Assembly (NCBI GenBank): GCA_021399435.1
Contig: JAJTUP010000028.1
Span: 62,001 to 126,000 of the forward strand
Length of the DNA: 64,000 nt
Direction: 5' to 3'
Source: Diaporthe sp. PMI_573
Taxonomy: Eukaryota; Ascomycota; Sordariomycetes; Diaporthales; Diaporthaceae
Shown: in pieces, positions 31,451-42,282 of the stretch
How the letters are laid out: the number at the start of each line of letters is the position of its first letter
How positions within the stretch are numbered: position 1 is the first letter of the stretch
Notes under the pieces: model-generated
Database searches by the model: none
Told to the model about the DNA's origin: nothing
The model's input: only the letters and a program-made list of their open reading frames with translations
Made by a program: the position numbers and the translations under genes

Positions 31451-32919
31451 ATGGCTTCACCATTCCAGGTTGAAGCCTGGACCGAGTATGCCATAGGTCT
31501 TCTTATACTTGGCATTCGCATTTTCTGCCGATGCAGCCACGTTGGTCGCAATTGGGAGGGAGATGATTACTTTGCTGTCATGGCCATTTTCTTCTGGACG
31601 GTATGGAAAGAGACTCCTTGGGATCGGACTGGAGAGGCTTGGCTAACATTGAGCAAAGGGCGCACAAGTAACGCTCCAGCTTATAGGTAAGATAAGGTAG
31701 AGTGTTCTCTAGAAAGCCTCTCTATGGCGCTAATACTCGGTTTCCCAGGTGATTACGGCTCGATTATTGGAATAAACGACGAGATCGCTCTTTCGCTCTC
31801 CGACGAGCAAATTCGAGGAATAGTCATTGGCAGCAAGTGTCTTATAGCCGGCTGGGTCTGCTATGTATCGTTGATCTGGTCCTTGAAAGCATGCATGCTG
31901 TTCTTCTTTATACGACTCACGTAAGATACAACCTACTAAGTCCTATTTGGGGGTGCTAACGGGCTGTGCTTGGCGGACAGTCTCCACCTCTGGCAGCGGA
32001 AGCTTGTCGTCACCACTGCCTTCGCTTGCGGAGCTGGCTATATCGCCATGATCTCGGTTATTATGACGCATTGCATGCCCTTCGATAAGAATTGGCAGGT
32101 GTATCCTTACCCTGGTGGTGCGCCGTCCCTGAATCCGCTAAAGGTTTCGAATCCGTAATAACCGCTACTAGATTCATGCGCATTAAAAGTCCGGATTACT
32201 CTAGCTCTGGCGGTAACTAATATCACGTAGGTTGCTTGAAAATCAACGACAGCTTCCGGTTAGTGGATGACGTTGACGCTTGAAAAAGGACTGACCTGAT
32301 GATACTGTCTATTCCGGTTCCTTTGCTGTGGACAGCAAGGATGCCTTTCCTTCGGTATATGAACTACTGGCTGGAGCTGAAACCTACCGGAGAGAGGAGC
32401 TGACTTCATCCTCAGAAAAATTGTCTGTACCCTCTGGCTTTGCACCGGCGTCTTCGTAATTATAGCGACTTTGATACGATGCATCATGTGTCTCCAAACT
32501 ATTGAGTCCATTAATTCGGGCACCATCTGGTCCATTCGAGAAACGGTAAACCTGCCTTATGCACATTGAGCAGTGGCGTTCCCTCTTCACGTCGAGTATT
32601 GTCGATAGCTAACCCGTTTGACACCGAGAAGTTCGTCGGCATTATAGCCGTCAACGTACCCGCCGTGGCCCCTTGGATAGTCAAATGCGCCTCAGTCGTC
32701 AGCTCGCTTGCCTCCAAATACAGCCCTAAGGAAAGTAGAGGCAATTCTTCTAGTCCCACCATCGTGACTATAGGTAGACAAAGGATCCGGCCCAGACGCA
32801 AGGGTCCAGGTTGGACGACATTCGACACAGAGTCTGAGAGGGTGATCGATGGCGTTGAGCTCGGCTCGTATGATAAGAATAACAATGTTGCTGTGTCGGC
32901 TGGCGGTACCAAGGGTTAA
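31451..32919 (+). CDS. Rhodopsin-domain integral membrane protein (PTH11/SAT4-type), 8 exons
   Basis: Proposed exons: 31451-31600, 31659-31686, 31749-31920, 31981-32117, 32172-32226, 32289-32354, 32416-32545 and 32629-32919. All phases agree and give 342 residues. Diagnostic segments in order are WTEYAIGLLILGIRIFCR (TM1), GRNWEGDDYFAVMAI, GDYGSIIGINDEIALSLSDE, IVIGSKCLIAGWVCYVSLIW, LKACMLFFFIRLT, VYPYPGDSC, VTNITTDLMILSIPVPLLW, LCTGVFVIIATLIRC, NSGTIWSIRET and VNVPAVAP: seven predicted helices of the fungal rhodopsin-domain family (PTH11/SAT4-like). The C-terminal ~80 residues are a polar cytoplasmic tail. Exon 2 is only 28 bp but is the one choice that restores the conserved LQLIGDYGS segment. 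Introns are 51-83 bp with CTAAC-like branches and AG acceptors. Ligands of these proteins are mostly unknown; surface sensing is known for PTH11 only. No stop or frameshift was found, so the gene appears intact despite flanking relics. Confidence 0.82.
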
Positions 32920-33211
32920 ATTCAAGCTGGCAGAATCTATGTGATGAACATATACGAGGTCTAAAGCAGAATCCATGGCTATTTGTATCTACTATCTGAT
33001 AGGAGCAGACCAAGAAACATTCTCCAGGCCGACATTATATAGGTTTGTCTAATGAGAGGAGTATCTGGCAATCTGATAAGTCGGCTCCTCAGCCGTCTCT
33101 CCACATTCATGTTTTCCGACCTTCTCGCTCTCAATTGCCTAGGAGCTCTACGGCAAACCATACCCGCAATCTCGTTTATTCGGGCTGCTACATCTGCGGT
33201 GCTGGGAAATC

Positions 33212-33480
33212 GTTGTGTCGTCATATTTCATTCTACAGAACCCATACGTCGGCGAACTAGCAGCAATGGCATACACCCTTGAACGACTACCGCAGCGCAG
33301 ATACCGCAGTATCACGCTTCTGACGAGAAACAAAGCAGCAGTGCTCACGCTCAGGAACCCAAGACAACAGTCTGGACAGGAACATGTCTGCAGCATTTAC
33401 AAATCCATCAGAAAGCTCAGAAGAGAAAACAACGTGATCACGGTAGTATGGCTACCGTCGGGTGCCGGATGCAAACATGG
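33212..33480 (+). pseudogene. LINE RNase H fragment (Tad-like)
   Basis: The frame includes QNPYVGELAAMAYTLERLPQ, RYRSITLLTRNKAAVLTLRN, PRQQSGQEHV and VITVVWLPSG, matching the RNase H domain near the C-terminus of Tad-type LINE ORF2 (ELAA catalytic segment, SNRxA strand, VxWxPxH-like strand). Upstream and downstream sequences do not extend the element, so this is an internal relic of about 270 bp. Confidence 0.7.
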
Positions 33481-33861
33481 TCCTTCAGCAACATCAATTG
33501 CCAACAATCAGGGGCTCGACAATGACCTAGGCAACGGTCTGTCGAAGTCAATCGAGAGTCTACTCGGCTCTTGGAACACGACGGACGTTGGCACTCGGAC
33601 GAATTGCCTGCGAGAAGGCTGGCGAGGCATCATCGAGACTTTTTGCAAGGCACGTTCTTATCGAACACAAACATTGAAGCGTCAATTTAACTAACAATGA
33701 GAAATAGCCCGGAAATGATCTTCAGCATCACCCACCCATCCAACCGGGGTACCAAGATCACCATGACGGCGGGAGTGGGAGGCACACTACACCCAAAGAA
33801 GCAAGGCACTTCCCGTCATGGGCTTTGCAACACCTTCCTCTAATAGTTATATGCGACTCCA

Positions 33862-35844
33862 TTGCGGCAGAATTCGAAAAGACTACCTACTTGGAAAACA
33901 CCTCGGGCAAGAGTCGAACTTCGGCGCGTCGCAAAATTCATCATACGGAAATGGAAACCCAAGTGTAATGAGGCACCACTTCTACAGACGACAACAGCAA
34001 CGTCGAGCGAGGAGCCCGGATGTCACGATAATCATGCCACCGCTGAAATCAACAACAACAGCGATGATGTTTACTTGAAAGTCGTTGCCCTATTCTTTGG
34101 GGTACAATCGATTTGGAAGCCTGTATTTTGGAGAAATATATCCACCCTGCAACTGGATGAAGAGAATTTTCTGTCAATCTATGACAAGATACTTCAGAGA
34201 GCTCTACACCGTCAGGATGCTGAAGGGCAAGGCTGTCGACATTCTCAGCAGCTGTGCGAATTGCAACACTCAGACGTTCGGGTTTGTTGCCTCGAGCCGA
34301 ATTCCGAGCTTCCATATCACCTCACAATAAATCCGGAAGATGTGCTTATTATGGCGCAGAGTAAGATATAGTCGTGTCCTAAGGCTTGCAGCATTTCAGC
34401 TCTGCAAATGAAGGCTAACTCCTATAACATAGCCATTTCTACGTCACATGCCGATACCACACCGATTTTGTCCAACGGATCGATCACAGTCTCCCAGCTT
34501 CCAGAGACTCCAGCCAGCTTGAAACCCAGCAATAAGACTGCCACATATGAAACTGACCGACGTGTTGAAGATGATGATGCTGCCAACTCGGACGTTGTCT
34601 ACGGATCTCCAGTGACCTTTTCACCTTCCACGGATGATTTCCACCAGCCCACAGTGTCATCTCCGTCTCTGGTCCAACTCGCGCCGGGGGAAATTGCTGA
34701 TACGGACAAGTTGGTTGGAAATATTTCACCTCCGAGAACCAGCGATGGCATTAAAGTCACCAATACTCTTTCCTTGGACGCCCAAGGTACGGACAACGAG
34801 AATCAGAGCCTGGAAACGAGGTCTCAGTTAAAGCAGTCCAGCACAAGGAATCTCGACGCACAACTGTCCGACCCACTTCAGCCAATATCATCGCTCTCAC
34901 TTACATATCAAAGTGCTGCTGGGTTGGCGGGTAATAGGACAGAGTCGACCCCTCCGGCTTATGTCTACCCTGATTTTAGCGGTGACCTCACGATGCTCGA
35001 AGCCGAAACTCCGCTGGACGACAGAGCGATTCAGCGTGCCTTGCAGGTACTGGCCGGAATTGCCCCGTGTTCCGTCACGGTAATAAGTTCTGTACAAGAC
35101 AATACAATTTTGCCTGCAAACACTTCGACACTAGAAATTAATCGAAAGACGAGTCCTGAGCCAATCACCCTTATCCCGATCCGGGTGACCCAACCTGAGC
35201 CTTCTTGGCTCCTGGGCGTACTCAGTTCAACTGGTATCCGACTCCTAGATCCTATGCCCGCAAAGAATCGAACTGAGGAATTTGGAAAGAGATTGGGGAC
35301 ATTGTTTGGAGATCAACGTGTAGATTTTCAATCTATCACAGAGATGGACTGTCTGCGTGCCACGGGCGCAGATATCGGCGTTTCCATCATCATCAATGCT
35401 ATACAAGCCATCCTGATATCCTGTGGAGTCGAAATGAGCTTGCACAGCAGCGTGCAATTTGCGTTGTGGCGGAGTGTCATGCTGCGAATCCTGACGGCGG
35501 CTGCAGATAAGAATTACGATCCTTCCTGGGATGACAATCTTGAGCCAGACATATTCTCCCTGCCAGGCAATGATATGGGGCCACGCCTGCTTTGGTCCCC
35601 TGGTTCCGGCAGCGGCCCCTTCCAGGTCGAGTATGAAACGGCTCAAGAGAATATCAAGGGCCAGCTCCAGTACCTATCCGACCAGAAAGATCATTTGATT
35701 GCGGCGAGGAAAGATAAGACTCAAGCGAGGGCAAGGGAAGCTGGGGACCTGCGTTTCATTGGTGCTGTTTTGGAAAACTTACTGGACTCTACCGCTCAGC
35801 AGGATAACCAAGCCATGCGACAAACATCACAATCACATCGCTGA
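33862..35844 (+). CDS. C48/Ulp1-like fold protein without catalytic residues
   Basis: The main exon 34400-35844 is open over 478 codons from ATG 34408. A plausible 39-bp intron (34361-34399, GTAAGA...TTTCAG) links it in phase to an upstream frame from 33862, so the true start is uncertain. The first ~200 residues of the main exon are Ser/Thr/Pro-rich. From residue 203 the pattern LDDRAIQRALQVLAG, PSWLLGVLSSTGIRLLDPMP, then CLRATGADIGVSIIINAIQA resembles a SUMO/Ulp1-type cysteine peptidase domain (start helix LDDxxI, HWxLxV strand, YDS turn, QxxxxDCGVFV). The catalytic His is Ser266, Cys is Ile323, while Asp281 may remain, so peptidase activity is not expected. The C-terminal part has a Gln/Lys/Ala-rich helix. 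Fold assignment is by pattern only. The upstream exon is the weakest part. Confidence 0.5.
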
Positions 35845-36967
35845 ACGGGGCAAGGACCTCCCAGTAAATATCAAAGCAGAAATCGGAAACTTCTTCCTCG
35901 TTAGGTCGCTGGGGCAGCCTGTGCGCCAAGGTAAGCTCACGGTATGGCGATGCCGGGTCTCCGTAATCAGCAGCCGGCGATGGCGCGATGTGAAGTTGGC
36001 AATTTACGATTTGATAAATATTACCTTTCGTTACTGTACTGTAACATTGACTAGATGTCATTCAAAATCAGACTTCTGACGTAGATTCTTCCTAGACTTC
36101 AATGACTTCAAGCTAGCTGCAGGATTCGATTAGTTGCTGGGAGGTGACGTAAGTACTCAACTGGCCCGATTCGCGCAAAGCTGACTAGAAAAACAAAACC
36201 TTGAAATTCGATCCGAGGAGGTGTGGCATTCCTCAGAACAAGGCTTTATATTCTGCGAATAAGACTCTGGTCTGATCGTACGACATGACTCTCAAGGGCG
36301 GAAGGGGATTTCTATACTCTACTGCTAACTTTCACATGCATCGCATTCAACAATCGCACAGGATGGTCGTAAGATCTTCGAAGAGCAACCAAATCAAATC
36401 CTAAATTAAATCACAGTTTAAGTCCTTTGCCTTCAAGTTAACAGGTTTAACTTTTACTTACGCTCATGGATTTCCAGCGCCTTGCCCAATTTTGTGATTC
36501 ATTGATAGGAAGTTTGCATGAATTCAAATTCAGGATTATATACAGGGCCTAATTTCGGCTCAAAGGTCATTACGGAGTAAAAAGTTAGTTTATTAAATTC
36601 ATATTGAAGCTTTCATGTTTTGACATTAAAGCATTTTCGTCTTCCTTGGCGATTCTTATGCAAATGGTAGTTCGAATTTCAACAGTATTTCAAGATCGAC
36701 GCCTGGTGGGTTTTGAACTTCTGAAGACCTTTATCAAAATCTTAGAACTTCGATTGAAAAAAAATTTGTTTTCTTTTTCCTAAAGCCTTAATGCAGCTTT
36801 CATGGTCCATTCCTGCTTCAAGTTATGATGCAAACCAACTATAAATATGAGTCGATGCTACTACCAAACACTAAACACTGAAAACATTGTTAGCCTATAT
36901 CTTTCCTACCTCATATCACAATCACAAGTATAAAAAGATATCATCTGACAAACAAACTCGTTTCAAC
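35845..36967. other. AT-rich intergenic region
   Basis: Base composition becomes strongly AT-rich from about 36380 to 36880, with no frame longer than chance and no recognisable element. Such blocks in ascomycetes can be repeats eroded by repeat-induced point mutation; a TpA/ApT index was not computed. The last 150 bp form the promoter and leader of the next gene. Confidence 0.45.
36840..36847 (+). promoter_or_regulatory. TATA box (TATAAATA)
   Basis: TATAAATA lies 121 bp upstream of the predicted ATG at 36968, followed by a CTACCAAACACTAAACACTG leader typical of fungal transcription starts. Confidence 0.5.
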
Positions 36968-37769
36968 ATGGCGAGAACAACTTCATCCAATGCAGTGAAC
37001 AAGAGTGGGGGACGACAGACCCGCAGCACAAGCTCGAACACTGCGAAGTCTAACAAGAATGCGCAGTCTACCATGCCTCAGACAGATGCTGGCACTACTG
37101 AGACTCCTCAAGTTCCCAAGGGTGACACTGATGATCAGGCGGAAGAGACATCAAGTCAGCCAACCAATCATACAGGAGTGCCTACGCTGGAGACCCTCTC
37201 CGTTAAGGCATCAATAGGCGATTCAAGTGAGACTGGCCATGAAGAAGAGAATGGTCATAACAATGATCATGATAATGATCACGATAGTGGTTATGATAGT
37301 GATCATGACTCAGACGCCGAAAGACCATACTACCACCTGTTTGAGGAAACGAAGGCAATAGCAACAGAAGTGAAAGATGAATTAAAAGGTACGTGCCAAG
37401 TCAATACATTCAAACCTTTCTAACTATACCACAGAAATTGGCCTTACACAAAAGGATTTAATCTTGCTGGATGCCCGCTGTATAACACCTCAAGATGGTG
37501 TTCCTCCTGAGGAACGCAAAATGGACCAAGAACAAACCGGTGACAAATATTGGTATTATACCACAGCCCTTTGCCCGCCCATCGAGGTCATTCTCAGTAC
37601 TTCTGAACCGACTGAAAACGAGAAGACCTGGCGGATGGTTAAAACTGAAGCGAAAAAAATTGGGATTAAAAGTTTCGCTGCGCAGGTCTTAAAAACCCTC
37701 AAGAAAAACAAGGAGTATGTCCCGAAAAGAAATGATGGAAAGGTTATTGGGATGATTTATGAACAATAG
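36968..37769 (+). CDS. Hypothetical protein with His/Asp repeat, two exons
   Basis: Exons 36968-37388 and 37435-37769 give 251 residues; the 46-bp intron has GTACGT, TCTAAC and CACAG, with phase 1 kept. The start ATG follows a CAAC context and a TATA box. Residues 1-100 are Ser/Thr/Asn-rich and polar. Then comes a tandem NDHDNDHDSGYDSDHDSD tract of His/Asp with Ser/Tyr/Asn, which could bind metal ions. The C-terminal ~110 residues look globular: EIGLTQKDLILLDARCITPQ, DKYWYYTTALCPPIEVILS, KTWRMVKTEAKKIGIKSF and NDGKVIGMIYEQ. I do not recognise the family. No signal peptide is present, so cytosolic or nuclear location is likely. Confidence 0.65.
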
Positions 37770-38356
37770 TATCGTGGAAACTTGGAAAGTTGATTAAGTC
37801 CGTTATACTTTGTGCTAGAGTTAGTTAGGCAAGTGGCTTATCGATCTTCAACGTTCTCGGGATCCTGGTGTCCAACACATCAGGCAGGAAACAGCGCACA
37901 TTGGGTTAAGGGTCTAAATTGGTCTGTGGCACTCTTTTGATAGTATTCTCAATTATCCATTTCAATACAAATATCCCTTCACATAATCCTTAGGTATCGA
38001 TGGGAGAATTGTCCATCACTGAGCGCACTGACTTCGAGCAACTTCGGGCATTTTTCAACAAACACTCCGTGCACTGGCATTCGACCCGTGAAAGTGGAGA
38101 GGTTTAACCGCATCCTCTGCGAGATCCTAGCGACATCGATGTAGGGACTCGTGCGGCCGGCCCGACCATCCGGCATTTTCAGATTCAGAAACGAGGGTGA
38201 TGCCGATCGACTTCATTTCGGAGTACGCGTACTCAGCAAATACGTGGCTGTTGTTAACGTGGCTGGAGTACTTGTCTAAGAAAAGTCTGAGTGGAAATTA
38301 CAGTTGATTGTCGCCATAAGTGGCGTGTGTCCATAGATATGTCATAACACAACTTA
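37770..38356. other. No supportable gene
   Basis: The minus strand has a few short protein-like frames (for example TSPYIDVARISQRMRLNLST at about 38050-38170) interrupted by stops. These may be a transposase or gene relic but could not be assigned. Confidence 0.3.
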
Positions 38357-38758
38357 TCAGGCGCCGACCCTGGGCGCCGAAGCCTTGTTAGCAGCGTTGT
38401 CACCTCCGTGTCGACGCTTTGATCCACCGCTGGAACCACTCGTCTTGGAGTGGTGGGCTTTATCGGGCAGCTGCTTGCGGCCCGCTGTGTTAAGCTTCGA
38501 GTTCGACTGCGACTCAGAAGACGAGGAGCTGGGGAGGCTAGCCGCTGTGTTGAGGTGTAGCATCTTCGGAGAGACTGTCTCGGCCTCTGGGAAGACGGCG
38601 CGTTGATTGACAGGGGAACTGGACAAGAACGCCTGCGGTATGGAAGTATGTAGGCCTTTGCTGCGGACAGAGAGCGTAGATGGTGGCACATTGTGCTTTG
38701 AGGCTGCTTGCCTTAAAGAAAGACTATTGTCAGAGACGTCAAATAGAGCATAGGTCAT
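38357..38758 (-). CDS. Psq-type helix-turn-helix protein, transposon-derived
   Basis: From ATG 38758 the frame gives 133 residues. The start MTYALFDVSDNSLSLRQAAS followed by KHNVPPSTLSVRSKG is the pipsqueak/CENP-B-type helix-turn-helix that begins fungal pogo/Fot transposases (ALxDV...SLRxAAxxxGVPxSTL). The rest is Ser-rich and polar, ends KRRHGGDNAANKASAPRVGA, and lacks a DDE domain. It could be a truncated pogo element or a domesticated DNA-binding protein. It is not the same sequence as the transposase at 62.6 kb. Confidence 0.5.
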   Translation of the reverse strand: MTYALFDVSDNSLSLRQAASKHNVPPSTLSVRSKGLHTSIPQAFLSSSPVNQRAVFPEAETVSPKMLHLNTAASLPSSSSSESQSNSKLNTAGRKQLPDKAHHSKTSGSSGGSKRRHGGDNAANKASAPRVGA

Positions 38759-39881
38759 TTGATATATATCACCGAACTTAACAATTTTAAGTCGCGTCAA
38801 TTCTTGGCCGAGTTTTCTAGCTCAATCTACGCCACGTTTCGGGATAAATGCTCTCTTCAACGCCGGCCTCCGCCTCCCACGCCTCCGCCAGTACGGCCTC
38901 CCGGATTGTGGCCTCCGGGAACTCCGCCACCGCCGTTCTGCGGCGCGTTAGGGTCGGTGTCGGGGGGACCGGGTGTGTGCACACGTGCACATTTGCAATG
39001 CTCCTTGAGCTGACCACAACCCCGCTGACAGTATCTATTAGGCGGGTAGTTTCCGTCTTTGGGCATGGTGAGGCCGATATGAGGGCTTGTGGTGCCTTGA
39101 GGCGTAGTGGTGACTATGTGCACTTTGTCGCTGTTTGCTAGTTGTTGACACTTTGAGTCGGCCGGTACGTTATGTATGCTGCTGCGCTAGTGTTGAATTT
39201 CCCTTGTTTTTAAAAGATCGTGGTTTGGGTTGCTTGGTATTAATTCCCGGTAGTATGTTTGCTGAAAGGAGTAATATTGGAAATCTAGCCTCAGGGAGTG
39301 AGGTCCCGACAAGGAGTGTGATTTTCTAACCCCGCGCGGGTGTAGGATATTTAGTGAGTTCAGCGTGTCCCGAATGCTGGCCAGTCATCGGGTTTATCGA
39401 AAGTGCCCATGGTTGACAATATGGATACGTTTCTTGAAGTCAACCTTACAGGAAGCCGTCTTTTTCTTTTTTAATAATACTGACGCTTCGGTGAACACTT
39501 CGGATGCTGTATTTTCAGAGCCTCCTGCGCTTATATAGACATTCATTTAGGTTCAAAGAAGAGTACCTTAAGAACCCTTTAAGGTTCCCAGTATAGGATA
39601 GGACTGTGCAGTTTAGGATCAGGTCTTAATAGATGCGAAGTTAGGAAGCCGAAGAAGCAAAATTGATATGCTAAAAAAGCAACGACACAGGCGCCCCATG
39701 GGGTCCAGCCAAACCAAGTTCCTAAAATGATTAGATTGGAGGCGTGAGAAAATGAACGACCCTGGCCTGCAGCAACTCGTGTCTGGCTGTAAGTAAATGC
39801 TCTGCCCCGCAAAGACAGTTATGCCCTTCATTACTCAACTCCTCATGTTAATCTTAGGCAATTCTTTATTACACATACAAA
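38759..39881. other. Intergenic; Gly/Cys-rich minus-strand frame
   Basis: A minus-strand frame at 38857-39123 contains CQRGCGQLKEHCKCARVH and a long Gly/Pro-rich end but has no ATG in a good position, and the GC-rich repeat explains much of its openness. The remainder is AT-rich without genes. Confidence 0.3.
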
Positions 39882-40160
39882 ATGCCAGCACCTCCTCCGT
39901 TGCCTATGGTAGGCACGACCGAGGCCAATGTTGCCGATGTCGATACATCGGATAGCGATGAAGTGATTCATATTGACACCATCCCGAAAACGCCAGACCT
40001 GCCAGACGCCGCCGGGCGCCCCCAAAACAGCCCCACTCCAGCAAGCGTGAACCGCACACCACACGCAAATCTTCAACATACAACGAAGCTAAAAAGAATA
40101 TCAAGACGGGACACAACTCCAAGATGGATTGTTGGAGGGGCGGAGGGATTCCGATGCTGA
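39882..40160 (+). CDS. Short hypothetical ORF
   Basis: An ATG in CAAAATGCC context opens 92 codons with an acidic DVDTSDSDEVIHIDTIPKTP segment and a basic end. After 40115 a different frame reads LEGRRDSDAEPRFEFITALI, so the natural gene may be longer and frameshifted. The family is unknown. Confidence 0.25.
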   Translation: MPAPPPLPMVGTTEANVADVDTSDSDEVIHIDTIPKTPDLPDAAGRPQNSPTPASVNRTPHANLQHTTKLKRISRRDTTPRWIVGGAEGFRC

Positions 40161-40608
40161 ACCAAGGTTTGAATTCATAACAGCACTTATATGGACCAAC
40201 TCTCGTTGGTAGCGGCCTGGCAAAAAGCCGTACACCGGCCATTTCTAGGAGTCGCACCCGGTGCATATGGTGATCCTCCTCGTGACCCCTGTGGTCGGCT
40301 TGTCAATGGCTTATTTTTGGCACAAGGGGCTACCTCCCCAGAAGCGAACGACGCAGTATCATATCTTAGTTCCTGGAAGAGAAGAAGCTCCAAGGATGGG
40401 AGGTCCCAGACAGTGAAGGAGATCTGGCCATTCTGCTCAAGGTCTGTTACAAACTCATCTATCACGCGACACTTACTGCCGGGCCGGCGTGCAAGCAAGC
40501 CATTCTTTCCAACGAATAAGTCACACAGCGAAGAAGAGTTTAAGAAAAGAAAAGGTTGTAAATTTTCAAAAGATATGAAATCCACGAAACAACTGGATAC
40601 AGCATTGT
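40161..40608. other. No recognisable gene
   Basis: A 142-codon plus frame from 40191 and a similar minus frame coexist with no known domain. The block could be retrotransposon-derived because a gypsy chromodomain relic follows directly. Confidence 0.25.
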
Positions 40609-40773
40609 CTAAGGGGTGATCTTCCCATGCTCCACTTCGTATCTCTCCATTGCAACAGTATCAGCAAGCTCTCGGTAAGGTTCCCACGTTGGGGTAGCGT
40701 AACCCGACCACTTGACCAGAACTCGCCACCTTCCTCTTGACTTCTTCGCGTCGAGAATCTCTTCAACCTCATA
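40609..40773 (-). pseudogene. Ty3/gypsy integrase chromodomain relic
   Basis: The minus strand reads YEVEEILDAKKSRGRWRVLV, then KWSGYATPTWEPYRELADTV and a stop at 40609. This is a chromodomain of the kind at the C-terminus of chromovirus integrases, with the aromatic cage positions Tyr and two Trp kept. A TAG precedes the first codon, so nothing upstream is read. It is unrelated in sequence to the chromodomain of the intact element at 57.4 kb, so a second gypsy lineage once inserted here. Confidence 0.75.
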
Positions 40774-41679
40774 CTATAGGCGGGCAGAGGTACAACCTTA
40801 AAAATGCGCAAAAGTACTGTGATGAGTATCAAGGAAGCAGAGAAAGAAAAAGGATCTGTGCTTATTTAGTCTAGTACTCGTACATCTTGAGTACTGTAAT
40901 AGTCGCTTCAAAGTGTAAAATCAAGGTGTAAAATCTTTGGCGGGGTACTTTTGGACACTGTGGTCTGTGCACGCTTCTCTGCTATCAACATCTGTTTGGG
41001 TCTGGGATTAGATTTTGTACTGCCAAGATGATTAGCAAGCTTGAACTGATGCTATGTACATCGGCCATATACCCAGTGTCGACGCCGGACATGCCAATGC
41101 CCATATGCTTTTGCCAATCGCATCACAAATGTCGCAAAGAGATACGTACGAAAAGCCACAACAATTATCTATCTACCTTTCGGGCGAGAAGGCGGCATGG
41201 TGGATCGACCGACCCGGGCCATATTGTCGCTTAGCTGATGCCAGTATCGGGCCGTCGGGGCCCGTCTGCGTCTTAGAAGTACCGGTCTTCACATAACCAG
41301 GTTGCGATGCGGCTCATCCGATTGGGGGCCTGGGAGTGAGGTGGGAAAACTCCTCTGCAAAGTACAAATGAAAAGGACCAACATCTCGCCAAAAATACCG
41401 GGATTTTGGTCAATTTGACATTTGGCAAGCAATGTGGGTAGAGACGATCGGCAGATATGACACTCGTCTCGCAACCGCCATCCTTGTACACAGAGAAGAC
41501 CTCAAAAGCCTCGGATTGGGTCACAAGAGATATATCCTGGCCAGACTCGATATCCATGGCACAAAGCAGGCAATCGACTACTGCGCGCCAACTGAACTTG
41601 CATATGAAAATAGTAGCAACGCTGTTTCGTCACTTCCTCGTGATTCAGTAAGCTCGGATCGGTATATAGTTATTCTGCA
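40774..41679. other. Region upstream of the HMG gene; unresolved exons possible
   Basis: Plus frames at 41054-41296 and 41432-41690 (for example GRYDTRLATAILVHREDLKS) are protein-like and could be 5' exons of the HMG-box gene, but no splice pairs could be fixed. Confidence 0.35.
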
Positions 41680-42282
41680 GTGGTTCACAGACGACAGGTA
41701 CCACTGCCGTTTCCCGGCTCCACACCGTCCCAATCAAATGAATTTCGCTTGCAGACCGGCACCTCCTTCAGATCCCCTATTACGCGACGGCCGGCGGCCA
41801 ACCGCCGCCGGATCAGAACATCCAGGAACCGCGGCAGTGCAAAAGCAGCCACAAATATGCCCGAGATTTCTATGCCGCTTAGCGAGTTGGTCAAAGGTTC
41901 AAATTCGTCCATGGTTGACATTGAATTATATGTGCATCGTCCAGAAGGCGAGAGAAAAGACGAACTCAAGAACAGCAAGACCCGAAACAGAATTAAACGA
42001 CCCCTGAACGCCTTCATGTTGTATCGCAAGGTATATCAGAGGCACGCTGAGGATCATTACACCATAAATGACCACAGGCTCGTATCGAAAATCTGCGGCG
42101 CTAGTTGGGCGCTGGAGCCTGAACATATCCGGACAAAGTATCAGCAGTGGGCCGATGTTGAACGTACTAACCACTCAAAGACATGGCCTGAATACAAATT
42201 CTCCCCTGCGAAGCCCAAGAGTGCAAAAGAAGGAAGGAATAATGGAACCAATCCTCAGTTTATCGATATCATGGCCAAATGA
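41680..42282 (+). CDS. MATA_HMG-box protein, 5' end uncertain
   Basis: The frame ends at 42282 and contains an HMG box of the fungal MATA type: RIKRPLNAFMLYRKVYQRHA, then NDHRLVSKICGASWALEPEH, IRTKYQQWADVERTNH and WPEYKFSPAKPKS. Key residues of this DNA-bending domain (Pro-Leu-Asn-Ala-Phe, the two core Trp, Tyr-Lys-Phe) are present. The ~120 residues before the box are Arg/Ser/Pro-rich and include ELVKGSNSSMVDIELYVHRP. The protein would be a sequence-specific HMG transcription factor related to mating-type proteins, but nothing else of a MAT locus (alpha-box gene, APN2, SLA2) is here. Many ascomycetes carry extra copies. The first codon at 41680 lacks an ATG; in-frame ATGs occur later, and upstream exons are likely. 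Confidence 0.7.
   Translation: MVHRRQVPLPFPGSTPSQSNEFRLQTGTSFRSPITRRPAANRRRIRTSRNRGSAKAATNMPEISMPLSELVKGSNSSMVDIELYVHRPEGERKDELKNSKTRNRIKRPLNAFMLYRKVYQRHAEDHYTINDHRLVSKICGASWALEPEHIRTKYQQWADVERTNHSKTWPEYKFSPAKPKSAKEGRNNGTNPQFIDIMAK

Noticed and set aside
41680..42282. Assignment as the mating-type locus
   Set aside because: Only an HMG box is present; alpha-box gene, APN2 and SLA2 are not in the window.
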